9,331 bases of DNA from Acidobacteriaceae bacterium (GTDB lineage Bacteria; Acidobacteriota; Terriglobia; Terriglobales; Acidobacteriaceae), in contig PLHN01000083.1 in assembly GCA_003139975.1 (NCBI GenBank), forward strand, positions 5,703 through 15,033, read 5' to 3'. Under the pieces are notes generated by a model. The model was given only the letters and a program-made list of their open reading frames with translations. It searched no databases and had not been told where the DNA came from. The first letter of the stretch is position 1. Each line of letters opens with the position of its first letter. This document shows positions 1-6,441 of the stretch, piece after piece. The position numbers and the translations under genes are program-made.

Positions 1-1787
1 AGCGCATCGAATCCCTTGCGCGCCCCCCTGCCCGTTCCATCGCTGACTTGCTCGACTGCCTTGCGGTATCCCTTGTCGCTCTGCCTGCGAATCTCCGTAA
101 TCTGCGCGTATCTGATGCCCGCTTCCTGTTCCAGAAGCCGGAAAGAATCGCCAGCCTCGATACTCGAATGCTGACGATAGTCACCCACCAGGACTACCCG
201 CGCCTCCTGCTTTTTCGCGATATCAAAAATGCCGCGCATATCCTTGGAGGAAATCAGCCCCGCTTCATCGACCAGCATCACTTGCTTGTGCAATTGCTTC
301 TGGAGCTTTTCATTCTTGAAGAGCATCGCCAGCGTCTCGGCGTTCTTGAATCCGACCTTGCGCAGTTCACCGCGCGAGGCAGTCGTTGACTGGGCAAACG
401 CGAAGACCTGGCTGTAATCGCCGGAACGGTTTTCAATCGAAGAGACAACGGCATTAACGGTCTGGAGCATATGCGTTTTTCCCGTGCCCGCCGCGCCGCG
501 CACGCCGGTGACCTGGTCGCGGCTCTTAAGAACGTGCAATGCGGCTTTGCGCTGCTCCCCCGAAAGCCCTGCCAGCTCGTCTGATTTTGGGTCCACATCC
601 ACAAGCGGCCGGAATTTCCGCTGGCCGTCTTTCGCGAATTGCAGCATCGCTATTTCATCGCGAAGGACCGATTTCGTTGTGGCCATCACCTGCCCCCCGC
701 GTGATTCAGTAATCACTTCCGGGTGCTGCGTTATGTCGGAAACGGATTCGGGCAACAGCGACCCGACGCCGTAACGCAACGCTTCGGCCTTGAGCTTCTT
801 TTCCGAAACGGCGGAAGCATTCTGGAACGAATGGGCGAGAGCGTATTCTTTGGCTTCCTCAGCCGTGTAAGCTCGGTCTCCGATTGCTCGGCCATGCACC
901 GCATCGGCAAGCGCCGAACGCTCTTCGTCGGACAGCCGCTCATCCCAAACGTTGCGTAATTCGGCTTTGCCGAGGTCATTGTTCTTGTGCTCGCGTCCGT
1001 AATAGCCGATGGTGTGTTTGCCCTGCGAATCGGTGATGCCTTTCTCGGCGGCCTCGCGCTCGATTTCATTCCGGCGTCGGGAGTTTTTATCAATGAGCGA
1101 TTGCGGCGTTCCGGCGACCTCAAAGCTGTAGTCCCTCTTCTCCGTCGCTATACCAAGCTCATTGAGACGATGTGCCAGCCGGGCATCAAACGCTGCTTCC
1201 CAATAAGGCGCGTCTCTTTTCAAATCACCGAACTGGCCCGCTTTCCAGCGATTTTCAACATCGTCATAGGTCAGGTTCATGGCATAACAGTGCATATGCA
1301 GGTGCGGGTCCGGGACTCCGTCCACAGGCCGTGCCGTGAAATGCAGGAAATCCGCCCAAACCATATTCCCGGTTTCACGGTCATGGTCGGCACCCTTCGA
1401 CCGGACGCGCGTTTTCATTTCCGTTTCGATTTCCCGCATGGTGTCGTACACGCTCGACCGGAATACATCAAGTATCCGGTCGTCCCCTGAAAGCTCGTAC
1501 AAGACCGATACCGACTTTGGGGCCGAAAAAGTGAAATCGAAGCCTGGGCGCCTGTTGTCTTTATTGCGTGGACTCAGCTGCTCGCCGGTGAAGGGGTGCA
1601 AATTGTCGCAGAGGGCTGAATATTCTTCGTCCTGCACCTCGCCTGAAAGGCCTAAACGCTCAGCACCTTTTCCGTGCCATCGTCCGGCCACCTCCTGCCC
1701 GTCGATGTAGTAGTCGGAGCGCTTGAGGTTATCGCCAAAATATTTCTTGGCACCGGCGGCGCTTTCGCTTGGAGTGATTCTTAGCAT
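1..1787 (-). CDS. mobF: MobF-family conjugative relaxase-helicase (TrwC/TraI-like), N-terminal part; 3' end outside window
   Basis: This is the N-terminal 595 codons of a relaxase that would nick one strand at oriT, stay covalently bound to it and unwind it. The ATG at 1787 is the first start after an in-frame TAG; no strong Shine-Dalgarno is visible. The relaxase domain spans about residues 1-300. Y16 and the Y26-Y27 pair lie where TrwC has its two catalytic tyrosines (Y18 and Y26). D84 sits in a FDFTFSAPKSVS motif. H149 and the LHMH motif (H164, H166) form the metal-binding histidine triad. The helicase part follows, with Walker A GAAGTGKT (431-438, K437), Walker B LVDEAG (D507, E508), a VLVGDYRQ motif and then EIRRQ, as in TraI/RecD2-type helicases. 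TrwC has 966 residues, so the rest of the helicase should lie left of the window. The gene is divergent from the coupling-protein operon. Family assignment is very secure; truncation is only by the window edge. Confidence 0.96.
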   Translation of the reverse strand, partial: MLRITPSESAAGAKKYFGDNLKRSDYYIDGQEVAGRWHGKGAERLGLSGEVQDEEYSALCDNLHPFTGEQLSPRNKDNRRPGFDFTFSAPKSVSVLYELSGDDRILDVFRSSVYDTMREIETEMKTRVRSKGADHDRETGNMVWADFLHFTARPVDGVPDPHLHMHCYAMNLTYDDVENRWKAGQFGDLKRDAPYWEAAFDARLAHRLNELGIATEKRDYSFEVAGTPQSLIDKNSRRRNEIEREAAEKGITDSQGKHTIGYYGREHKNNDLGKAELRNVWDERLSDEERSALADAVHGRAIGDRAYTAEEAKEYALAHSFQNASAVSEKKLKAEALRYGVGSLLPESVSDITQHPEVITESRGGQVMATTKSVLRDEIAMLQFAKDGQRKFRPLVDVDPKSDELAGLSGEQRKAALHVLKSRDQVTGVRGAAGTGKTHMLQTVNAVVSSIENRSGDYSQVFAFAQSTTASRGELRKVGFKNAETLAMLFKNEKLQKQLHKQVMLVDEAGLISSKDMRGIFDIAKKQEARVVLVGDYRQHSSIEAGDSFRLLEQEAGIRYAQITEIRRQSDKGYRKAVEQVSDGTGRGARKGFDA

Positions 1788-1812
1788 CGTTCTTAGCTGT
1801 CCGGGTTTGGCA

Positions 1813-1855
1813 CAACCGGTAGGGGGTGGGAACTAATCGAAACCGCAACCGGTTG
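1813..1855. promoter_or_regulatory. Paired CAACCGGT sites; putative operator
   Basis: CAACCGGT occurs at 1813-1820 and again at 1846-1853, where it extends to the perfect palindrome CAACCGGTTG (1846-1855). The two copies start 33 bp apart, close to three helical turns, so a dimeric repressor could bind both on one face. A third AACCGG lies at 1910-1915 inside the hairpin. The location between a candidate promoter and the relaxase start suggests autoregulation of transfer; this is inference. Confidence 0.35.
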
Positions 1856-1879
1856 TAGCAATTTCATTTGAAGTTGCAA
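1852..1879 (-). promoter_or_regulatory. Possible relaxase promoter
   Basis: Read on the minus strand, TTGCAA (1879-1874) and TACAAC (1857-1852) are separated by 16 bp, which gives a plausible but imperfect sigma70-type promoter pointing at the relaxase start at 1787. The -10 candidate overlaps the CAACCGGTTG palindrome, so a regulator bound there would block it. The match is modest. Confidence 0.3.
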
Positions 1880-1999
1880 GTGCAAATCTGAGCAGCATGC
1901 ATCTCCCCTAACCGGAGGTTAGGCCGGGTGCGGCCGACAGCACGGCACCCACTTGCACTCGCTAAGCTCTTCGCGGGTTCTGTTCCAACGTCAAAATGC

Positions 2000-2028
2000 T
2001 TGGCATGAAGCACGGGGGCGGGTATTGT
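2000..2028 (+). promoter_or_regulatory. Sigma70-type promoter for the small gene at 2054
   Basis: TTGGCA (2000-2005) and TATTGT (2023-2028) are separated by exactly 17 bp. The expected transcript start, near 2035, lies about 19 bases before the ATG at 2054, leaving room for the GGAG ribosome binding site at 2043-2046. The -35 matches consensus at five of six positions and the -10 at four of six. Confidence 0.45.
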
Positions 2029-2053
2029 GTGATCGCCCGAATGGAGACTCTCA

Positions 2054-2284
2054 ATGGCGCAATGCAATACCATTCCCCTCTTGCAGGAATTGCCAGCCAA
2101 TGCCACGAACGCCGAAGCCCTCGACTGGGTTAGCCGGATGCGCCGCGTTGTCGATAGATGGGAATCCCTGCCCGGATACCAATCCTTCTCCATGACGCCC
2201 GAATTAAGGCGACAGGTCCACGAGGAGCTTGACGCCGTGGAGCTCAGCGTCCGGCGTAACATGTCCGCACTGGAAGGCGCGTAG
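2054..2284 (+). CDS. Small helical protein of unknown function
   Basis: I do not recognise this 76-residue protein. It has a good ribosome binding site (GGAG at 2043-2046, 7 nt before the ATG) and a plausible promoter upstream, which favour a real gene. The sequence is soluble and predicted helical, with an amphipathic C-terminal half (ELRRQVHEELDAVELSVRR) and no signal peptide, membrane segment or cysteine pair apart from C4. It lies between the candidate oriT and the small minus-strand gene at 2335. A role as an accessory or regulatory protein of transfer is possible from position only. A 151-codon minus frame overlaps it but has poor composition and no ribosome binding site. Confidence 0.6.
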   Translation: MAQCNTIPLLQELPANATNAEALDWVSRMRRVVDRWESLPGYQSFSMTPELRRQVHEELDAVELSVRRNMSALEGA

Positions 2285-2334
2285 TTTCCACCGAATACGA
2301 TGAATGTCGAGATGCGCATAGTGTGCCCGCTCCG

Positions 2335-2763
2335 TTAGCGCTCCCAGGACGGCGGCCTGCGCGGCATCGTTTGCGGCGCTCGCTGCGGGGCTTTCTCCGG
2401 CGCTTTCTCTTTGTCCTGGAGCGCGGTTTTTCCCGAGGCACCGTCTGTCGGACTTAACGCTTCCTGCGTCTCATCCTGGCGACTCTGGTTCTGCAATTGG
2501 GCCTGAGGAGCGCTGCCGGTTTCCGGGGCCGTCCGCTTTGCCGGCGACTGCACATGCTCAGACGCCTTGTTCATTGTCGCCATTGCGCGGTCCGCCTGGG
2601 CTTTGATTTCAGGAGTGATGGGTTTTGAGGCTGCTGTCTTTTCCTGCGCATCCTGCCGCGTGTACATTTCCTTTGCGGTTTCGGGCTTTTGCTCTCGGCT
2701 CGTTTGCGCAACGGACTGTTGCTGAGATTCCTGTCGGTTCCTGACGAAATCGAGAAATGCCAT
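2335..2763 (-). CDS. Hydrophilic Gln/Ala/Lys-rich protein of unknown function, upstream of the relaxase
   Basis: This 142-residue protein starts with MAFLDFVRNRQESQQQ and continues as a polar, low-complexity chain rich in Q, A, K, P and E, ending in PRRPPSWER. A strong ribosome binding site (GAGGAG, 8 nt before the ATG on minus) supports the start at 2763. There is no membrane segment, no cysteine and no catalytic motif. Composition suggests a largely disordered protein with a short hydrophobic N-terminal patch (AFLDFV) that could act as a docking element. It reads in the same direction as the relaxase, about 550 bp upstream, so it may be a transfer accessory factor. A TTGACA lies at 2817-2812 on minus, but I see no matching -10. 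Function unknown. Confidence 0.72.
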   Translation of the reverse strand: MAFLDFVRNRQESQQQSVAQTSREQKPETAKEMYTRQDAQEKTAASKPITPEIKAQADRAMATMNKASEHVQSPAKRTAPETGSAPQAQLQNQSRQDETQEALSPTDGASGKTALQDKEKAPEKAPQRAPQTMPRRPPSWER

Positions 2764-2841
2764 TGAAGTATCTCCTCAATAGCATCATCAGTCCGCACTA
2801 AGCTAATGCCATGTCAAATGAAGTAAAATCTTGGTCCTGCG

Positions 2842-2870
2842 TTGACCGTTATGCACATCGGCGATATCCT
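2842..2870 (+). promoter_or_regulatory. Sigma70-type promoter giving a predicted leaderless mRNA
   Basis: TTGACC (2842-2847) and TATCCT (2865-2870) are spaced by 17 bp. Transcription should begin around 2876-2878, essentially at the ATG at 2879. The absence of any Shine-Dalgarno before that ATG fits leaderless translation. Confidence 0.45.
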
Positions 2871-2878
2871 TAGCCCGT

Positions 2879-3193
2879 ATGCCAACGCGGGACTCATTAA
2901 AAGACACCCTGCCGGACAAGCCCGATCTCCTCACCAAGGCTGATTTAGAGGAATGGATTAAACGGGAGATGCCAGCTGTCGAAGATGAATGCCACCGCAG
3001 ACTCCACGAAGCTGCAGCACTCGTTTCGGACTTTGTGGGCGGCCTAATAAGCCAGGAAGAGGCCAACGAAAGATACTGGCGCTACCAGCAGCGATGGGGC
3101 GAGCCACAATCCCCTCAGGATGATTTGTCGGACGAGCTATCGCGAGAGAAGGTCCACGAAATGTACGATCAAATCTTTAAGCCCGGACAGTAA
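2879..3193 (+). CDS. Small acidic helical protein of unknown function
   Basis: This 104-residue protein is not recognised. It is highly charged, with an amphipathic, probably coiled-coil middle (about residues 20-75, LTKADLEEWIKREMPAVEDE onward) and a polar C-terminal tail ending in FKPGQ. No signal peptide or membrane segment is visible. The ATG at 2879 has no ribosome binding site but sits at the predicted transcript start of the promoter at 2842-2870, so leaderless translation is likely. It is divergent from the gene at 2335-2763 with a 115-bp gap. Its TAA (3191-3193) directly abuts the stop of the convergent gene (3194-3196). The codon pattern and natural-looking protein favour a real gene; function is open. 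Confidence 0.68.
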   Translation: MPTRDSLKDTLPDKPDLLTKADLEEWIKREMPAVEDECHRRLHEAAALVSDFVGGLISQEEANERYWRYQQRWGEPQSPQDDLSDELSREKVHEMYDQIFKPGQ

Positions 3194-4489
3194 TTATTTC
3201 TTCGCTGCTTCAACCTCTTCCACGAGCTTCAAAAAATCCTGATTCTTTCTCAGCGGATCAAGCACGGGCCACAACCGCGCAAACCACATCCACGGGTCGC
3301 CTTCGGCATATGCCCTTCGCAATAATTTCACCGCCTCGCTCTCATCGCCGATGGCCATTTCAACAAGGCCTTTCTGAAAGTCAGATATGTTGCTGCGGTC
3401 TTTCACGCACTCTGCCATTTTGTGCGCTTCCGCTTTCTTTCCGCCGTCCACCAGCGCAACCGCCAGGAATCCCCGAATGTCCCATTAATCGAGACAGGAG
3501 CGAAACAGCTTTTCAGCCTCCCCAGCCTTCCCCGTTGCCAGACAAATACATCCACGCAGAAATCTCGCCATCACATTCTCTATATCCGCCCCTTTGCTGA
3601 CCTGCTCTGCATGAAGCAGATCATCCCACGCCTCTTCAAACCGCCCACGCATGTAGCGCACAAAGCCAACCTGAGTCTCTTCAAGACCATCCTTACCAGC
3701 CATTCGCTGCGAACCCAAATCGGGGTCCACGTCACCCTCGATCATCGAAAGAATAAGCAATGTGGACCACACATCGTCCATGGCTTTCAAACTGATCTGC
3801 GCGTATGCCTCCGCCAGGCAGGCTTTTGCCTTGGTCCAATCTATTTCACATCCCGCTATGCAGCCCCGAACAACCTCACCTCGCCACGGTTTTACTTCAG
3901 TTCCGAGCCAACCAACCTCCTTCCCGGCTGCTTTCACCAGATGCCCGACTTCTCCACTGAACAGCGCCCTGGTCAATATCGCTTCTCCCTTTCCTGATGC
4001 GGCCATGGCATTATTAGGGTTCGCGCCCAGCACTTCATTAAAATAATCTTCAGGTCTCCGCGCTTTCTGCCCCCCGCAACCCAGGAATATCCTTCTCGTC
4101 GCCTTCAACCCTTCATTGCATCTTTTAGTCGCCATCGAAGCCGGATTATGACGAAACAACGCATGGTACAAATGCCCATTCGGCGTTTCGATAATCACCA
4201 TATCGTCCCCGCCTTCGAGTACGTAATATTCCGCAAGATATGTCTGAAGGTTAAAACGCCCCTGGCGCACGATAGTGTCATCCGCTATCTCCCAGTTTTC
4301 ATCCCTGCCATAAACCTTCACTCCGACTTCACGTTCAGTGCTGGTCTCATTCGACAGGCTTACATCAACGAGGAATTTCAGAAGCTTTAACGAGCTACTC
4401 GCCCGCCGGAATCTCCTGCTGAATTTGATCCGCTCAAACTGTTCTTCTACCTCCGCTACTGTCGGAAAACTCCTAGCTTGAAAACCCAC
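3194..4489 (-). pseudogene. Winged-helix-like DNA-binding/TPR regulator of acidobacterial type, broken by an in-frame TAA
   Basis: The first open part is 334 residues and starts at GTG 4489, chosen because AAGGAG (4496-4501 on minus) lies 6 nt upstream; an upstream ATG at 4612 would add 41 residues without a ribosome binding site and overlap the divergent gene. Residues about 10-115 match an N-terminal module I know from many acidobacterial TPR and cyclase-like proteins: a FLKFLVD-type segment, then EREVGVKVYGR, DDTIVRQGRFNLQTYLAEYY and a PNGHLYHALF end. Helical TPR-like repeats follow. A single TAA (3485-3487) interrupts the frame at codon 335. The same frame then runs 96 more codons with further TPR sequence and a characteristic ending, WPVLDPLRKNQDFLKLVEEV, close to the LRSDPRFxxLL ending of intact relatives. 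So the stop looks premature. The 334-residue product may still be made; readthrough or a sequencing error are alternatives. It lies between transfer genes as probable cargo. Confidence 0.75.
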
Positions 4490-4495
4490 GGCAGA

Positions 4496-4501
4496 CTCCT
4501 T
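4496..4501 (-). promoter_or_regulatory. Ribosome binding site that fixes the GTG start at 4489
   Basis: AAGGAG on the minus strand lies 6 nt before GTG 4489. It supports the shorter start of the DNA-binding/TPR gene over the ATG at 4612. Confidence 0.65.
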
Positions 4502-4559
4502 CCCGAGATTTGACGTGTATTGACATTGGAATTCACGCTCGCGCACGTAAAACATCCCT

Positions 4560-4889
4560 ATGAAAACCACAGCAACCAAAATCGCACTCGGCGCCGCTCT
4601 GGGACTCTCCATGATCTCCCATGCCCAGCAAACCCTTCAACCCCCGCCGCAGACGCCTCAGAAAATCGGAGCGCCCTGCGACCCCAAACAGCTTGCTGAA
4701 ATCCAGAAACGCGAACAGGCCCGCACTCGCCGCCTGTTAACCGGCTTGCTTAACAGAGTAAACAAAGAAGCGCAGAAGAAGACGCAAGGAACCGCACCGG
4801 CCGTCACTCCCGACGATCTTGCAAAGCAGGCGCAGAGACCATGTCCTGCTCCCGCTGTAGTAACTCCCCCGCCAAATCCAAAGCAGTAG
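4560..4889 (+). CDS. Small secreted proline-rich protein of unknown function
   Basis: This 109-residue protein has a clear Sec-type signal peptide: basic MKTTATK, a hydrophobic core (IALGAALGLSMI) and a SHA-QQ cleavage site after about residue 22. The mature protein is Pro/Gln/Lys-rich with a helical basic middle (LAEIQKREQARTRRLLTGLL) and proline-rich ends. It has only two cysteines (C40, C95), which could form one disulfide. It is presumably periplasmic or envelope-associated. No Shine-Dalgarno precedes the ATG. TTGAC occurs twice 10 bp apart upstream (4510 and 4520, the latter a full TTGACA), but no good -10 is seen. It is the first plus-strand gene before the coupling-protein operon, separated by a strong hairpin. 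A role in the transfer envelope complex is only positional inference. Confidence 0.7.
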   Translation: MKTTATKIALGAALGLSMISHAQQTLQPPPQTPQKIGAPCDPKQLAEIQKREQARTRRLLTGLLNRVNKEAQKKTQGTAPAVTPDDLAKQAQRPCPAPAVVTPPPNPKQ

Positions 4890-4897
4890 TTTGAGCC

Positions 4898-4929
4898 GGG
4901 CGTGCGCGCTTTTGATGGGCCGCACGCCC
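4898..4929 (+). terminator. Strong GC-rich hairpin, possible attenuator or terminator
   Basis: GGGCGTGCG (4898-4906) pairs perfectly with CGCACGCCC (4921-4929) around a 14-nt loop. It begins 8 bases after the stop of the secreted-protein gene and ends 51 bases before the ATPase start. There is no T-run after the stem, so a classical intrinsic terminator is unlikely. It could attenuate transcription, pause it, or stabilise a processed mRNA end between the two genes. Confidence 0.45.
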
Positions 4930-4980
4930 TCTTCGACGAACAGACCGATCAACGAGAACGCGAAAAGGAAAGGAGCATTG

Positions 4981-6432
4981 ATGCCAAAGGAAGATCCCAT
5001 ACTCGACCGAATCGTACTTTCCCTCACGGATAAAGGTGACCACGCGACCGTGCGGACCCTCAACCAGGGGACACTTGTTACTGCAAGCGCAGGGGGTGGA
5101 AAGACCAGCACGGTCGGAAAACAGCTGGCCTGTGGAATGTTGCGCGTGCCTGACTCCGGGGGCCTCGTGCTTACGGCCAAGGCTGAGGAAACCGAGAACT
5201 GGCTTAGGTACGCCGAGCTGTGTGGGCGAAGCAGAGACGTCACTCTATTTAACGCGAAATCTGGCCTTCGCTTCGACCCCTTGCACCATGAGTGGACTCG
5301 CCCCGGACGAGGCGCCGGCGACATTGAAAGCATCATCGATTTCTTCTCAACGCTCGTCTCCATTGGCAAAAAGGAAGGCGGCCACGGCCATGATCCGTTC
5401 TGGGAACGGGGCAACGAGCAGATCATGCGCAATGTCATCAAGCTGCTCGATCTTGCCGGCGAGCGGATCTCCATTGCGAGCATCGATCGCGTCATCAAGT
5501 CGCTTCCGACACGGCCTCTGGAATACGAGGAAGAGGGCTGGCAAAAGTCTTCCTTTTGCGCGCAGCTTATCGACTCAATCCGTGTGCGAAAGGACACTTT
5601 GACACCCGACCAGTGGAGTGACCTCGATTTCGCTACGCAATATATCTTCAACAAATGGCCGAGCTTTGACGAAAGACCCCGATCATCGCTGGAAATGACT
5701 TGGTCCGGCATGGCCGACAAGTTTCTTTTTAGTCCGTTCAACCGGCTGTTCTGCAGTGGCCATTGTGACTTCACTCCAGAAGACACGACCCATCGTAATC
5801 GCATCGTGATATGTGATTTTCCGCTGCTGGAATACGGCCATGAAACGGGCCGCACCATCAACGTCATACTCAAGCTGATTTTCCAGCGTGCATGGCTCAG
5901 GCGGAAACTTTCTGAGTCTCCGAATCCAGTCTTCCTCTGGCAAGACGAATTTCAGTACTTCGTTACGCGCCGGGACAACTTCTTCCAGCAGACCTGCCGT
6001 GGCAGCCGTGTCGCGGTGTTCTGCATTACCCAGAACATACTCAATCTCTCCGAAGAGCTGGGTGAAGACCAGCCCGGCAGCAAGACCAAGAGTTTCCTCG
6101 GCAATCTGGGACTCAAGATCTTCATGCAGCAGAACGAAATGGAGTCGTGCAAGTACGCCGCGGACCAGATCGGCAAGGAGTGGAGGCCCATAGGGAGTTT
6201 TCACAGCAGCCAGGGCGGCGGCATGAGTCAGCTGCAGACCAGCGTGGGCGGATCGCTTCAGCTCGTCCACATCGTGGACCCCATCGAGTTCACTCGATTG
6301 GTGACTCCGGATGCGGTCAATCCCTACGCCCAGGCGATTGTCTACATGTCAGGCAAAACCTTCAACGCCACAAAGACCGAGCAGAACCCGAAGGGGCGCA
6401 ACTTCCTTTCGGTACTTTTCTCACGCGAATAA
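4981..6432 (+). CDS. Type IV coupling protein-like ATPase (VirD4/TraD/TrwB family) without N-terminal membrane anchor
   Basis: This 483-residue protein would be the motor that brings the relaxase-DNA complex to the secretion channel. ATG 4981 is chosen because AAGGAG (4970-4975) lies 5 nt upstream; the frame stays open back to 4891 but without a ribosome binding site. Walker A is ASAGGGKT (residues 35-42, K41), with Ala in place of the usual first Gly. Next come a LVLTAKAEE strand and a LRFDPL segment, as in VirD4-type proteins (GVVVTDPKGE and FNPL). Walker B is VFLWQDEFQ (D322, E323) and the sensor-like motif is ITQN (349-352). VirD4 and TrwB have two membrane helices before the P-loop; here the P-loop is only 34 residues from the start and no membrane helix exists. 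The next gene, 9 bp downstream, encodes four helices and may supply the anchor. Family is well supported; the exact subfamily is not. Confidence 0.85.
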   Translation: MPKEDPILDRIVLSLTDKGDHATVRTLNQGTLVTASAGGGKTSTVGKQLACGMLRVPDSGGLVLTAKAEETENWLRYAELCGRSRDVTLFNAKSGLRFDPLHHEWTRPGRGAGDIESIIDFFSTLVSIGKKEGGHGHDPFWERGNEQIMRNVIKLLDLAGERISIASIDRVIKSLPTRPLEYEEEGWQKSSFCAQLIDSIRVRKDTLTPDQWSDLDFATQYIFNKWPSFDERPRSSLEMTWSGMADKFLFSPFNRLFCSGHCDFTPEDTTHRNRIVICDFPLLEYGHETGRTINVILKLIFQRAWLRRKLSESPNPVFLWQDEFQYFVTRRDNFFQQTCRGSRVAVFCITQNILNLSEELGEDQPGSKTKSFLGNLGLKIFMQQNEMESCKYAADQIGKEWRPIGSFHSSQGGGMSQLQTSVGGSLQLVHIVDPIEFTRLVTPDAVNPYAQAIVYMSGKTFNATKTEQNPKGRNFLSVLFSRE

Positions 6433-6441
6433 GGAGAGCCA

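Larger units (their letters stand above)
1788..2053. other. Repeat-rich non-coding region; candidate oriT and relaxase control region
   Basis: No convincing gene occupies this stretch. It lies directly upstream of the relaxase and holds several inverted repeats. A perfect 7-bp stem with a 3-nt loop, CCTAACC-GGA-GGTTAGG, is at 1907-1923. GGGTGC (1926-1931) pairs with GCACCC (1945-1950). An outer pair, TGCAAGTG (1875-1882) and CACTTGCA (1950-1957), encloses the hairpin. A CAACCGGTTG palindrome lies at 1846-1855. In MobF systems oriT usually sits near the relaxase gene and carries hairpins next to nic, so this is the best oriT candidate in the window. No nic site can be assigned from sequence alone. 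Confidence 0.45.

Noticed and set aside
987..1490. Plus-strand open frame of 167 codons
   Set aside because: It lies opposite the relaxase histidine-triad region and is explained as an antisense frame.
1864..2319. Minus-strand open frame of 151 codons overlapping the candidate oriT
   Set aside because: No ribosome binding site, unnatural composition, and it overlaps a better-supported 76-codon plus-strand gene.
3194..3451. Separate 85-codon minus gene starting at GTG 3451
   Set aside because: It is the in-frame continuation of the TPR gene after the TAA at 3485-3487, and its sequence is a TPR family C-terminus rather than an independent protein.
4510..4553. Promoter for the secreted-protein gene using TTGACA at 4520-4525
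   Set aside because: The -35 is perfect, but no acceptable -10 is found at 15-19 bp; TAAAAC at 4548-4553 is 22 bp away.
4490..4612. N-terminal extension of the TPR gene with a hydrophobic segment, from ATG 4612
   Set aside because: GTG 4489 has a well-placed AAGGAG, the extension lacks one and overlaps the signal-peptide gene at 4560. The apparent membrane segment is antisense to that signal peptide.
4891..4980. Upstream start for the coupling ATPase at 4891
   Set aside because: No ribosome binding site, no membrane helix in the extra 30 residues, and it would include the GC hairpin.
4737..5873. Long minus-strand open frame of 378 codons
   Set aside because: It is antisense to the coupling ATPase, whose motifs are unmistakable. 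The frame has poor, Ser/Arg-rich composition and no ribosome binding site.
5683..6270. Minus-strand open frame of 195 codons
   Set aside because: Antisense shadow of the same ATPase in GC-rich DNA; the protein matches nothing I recognise.
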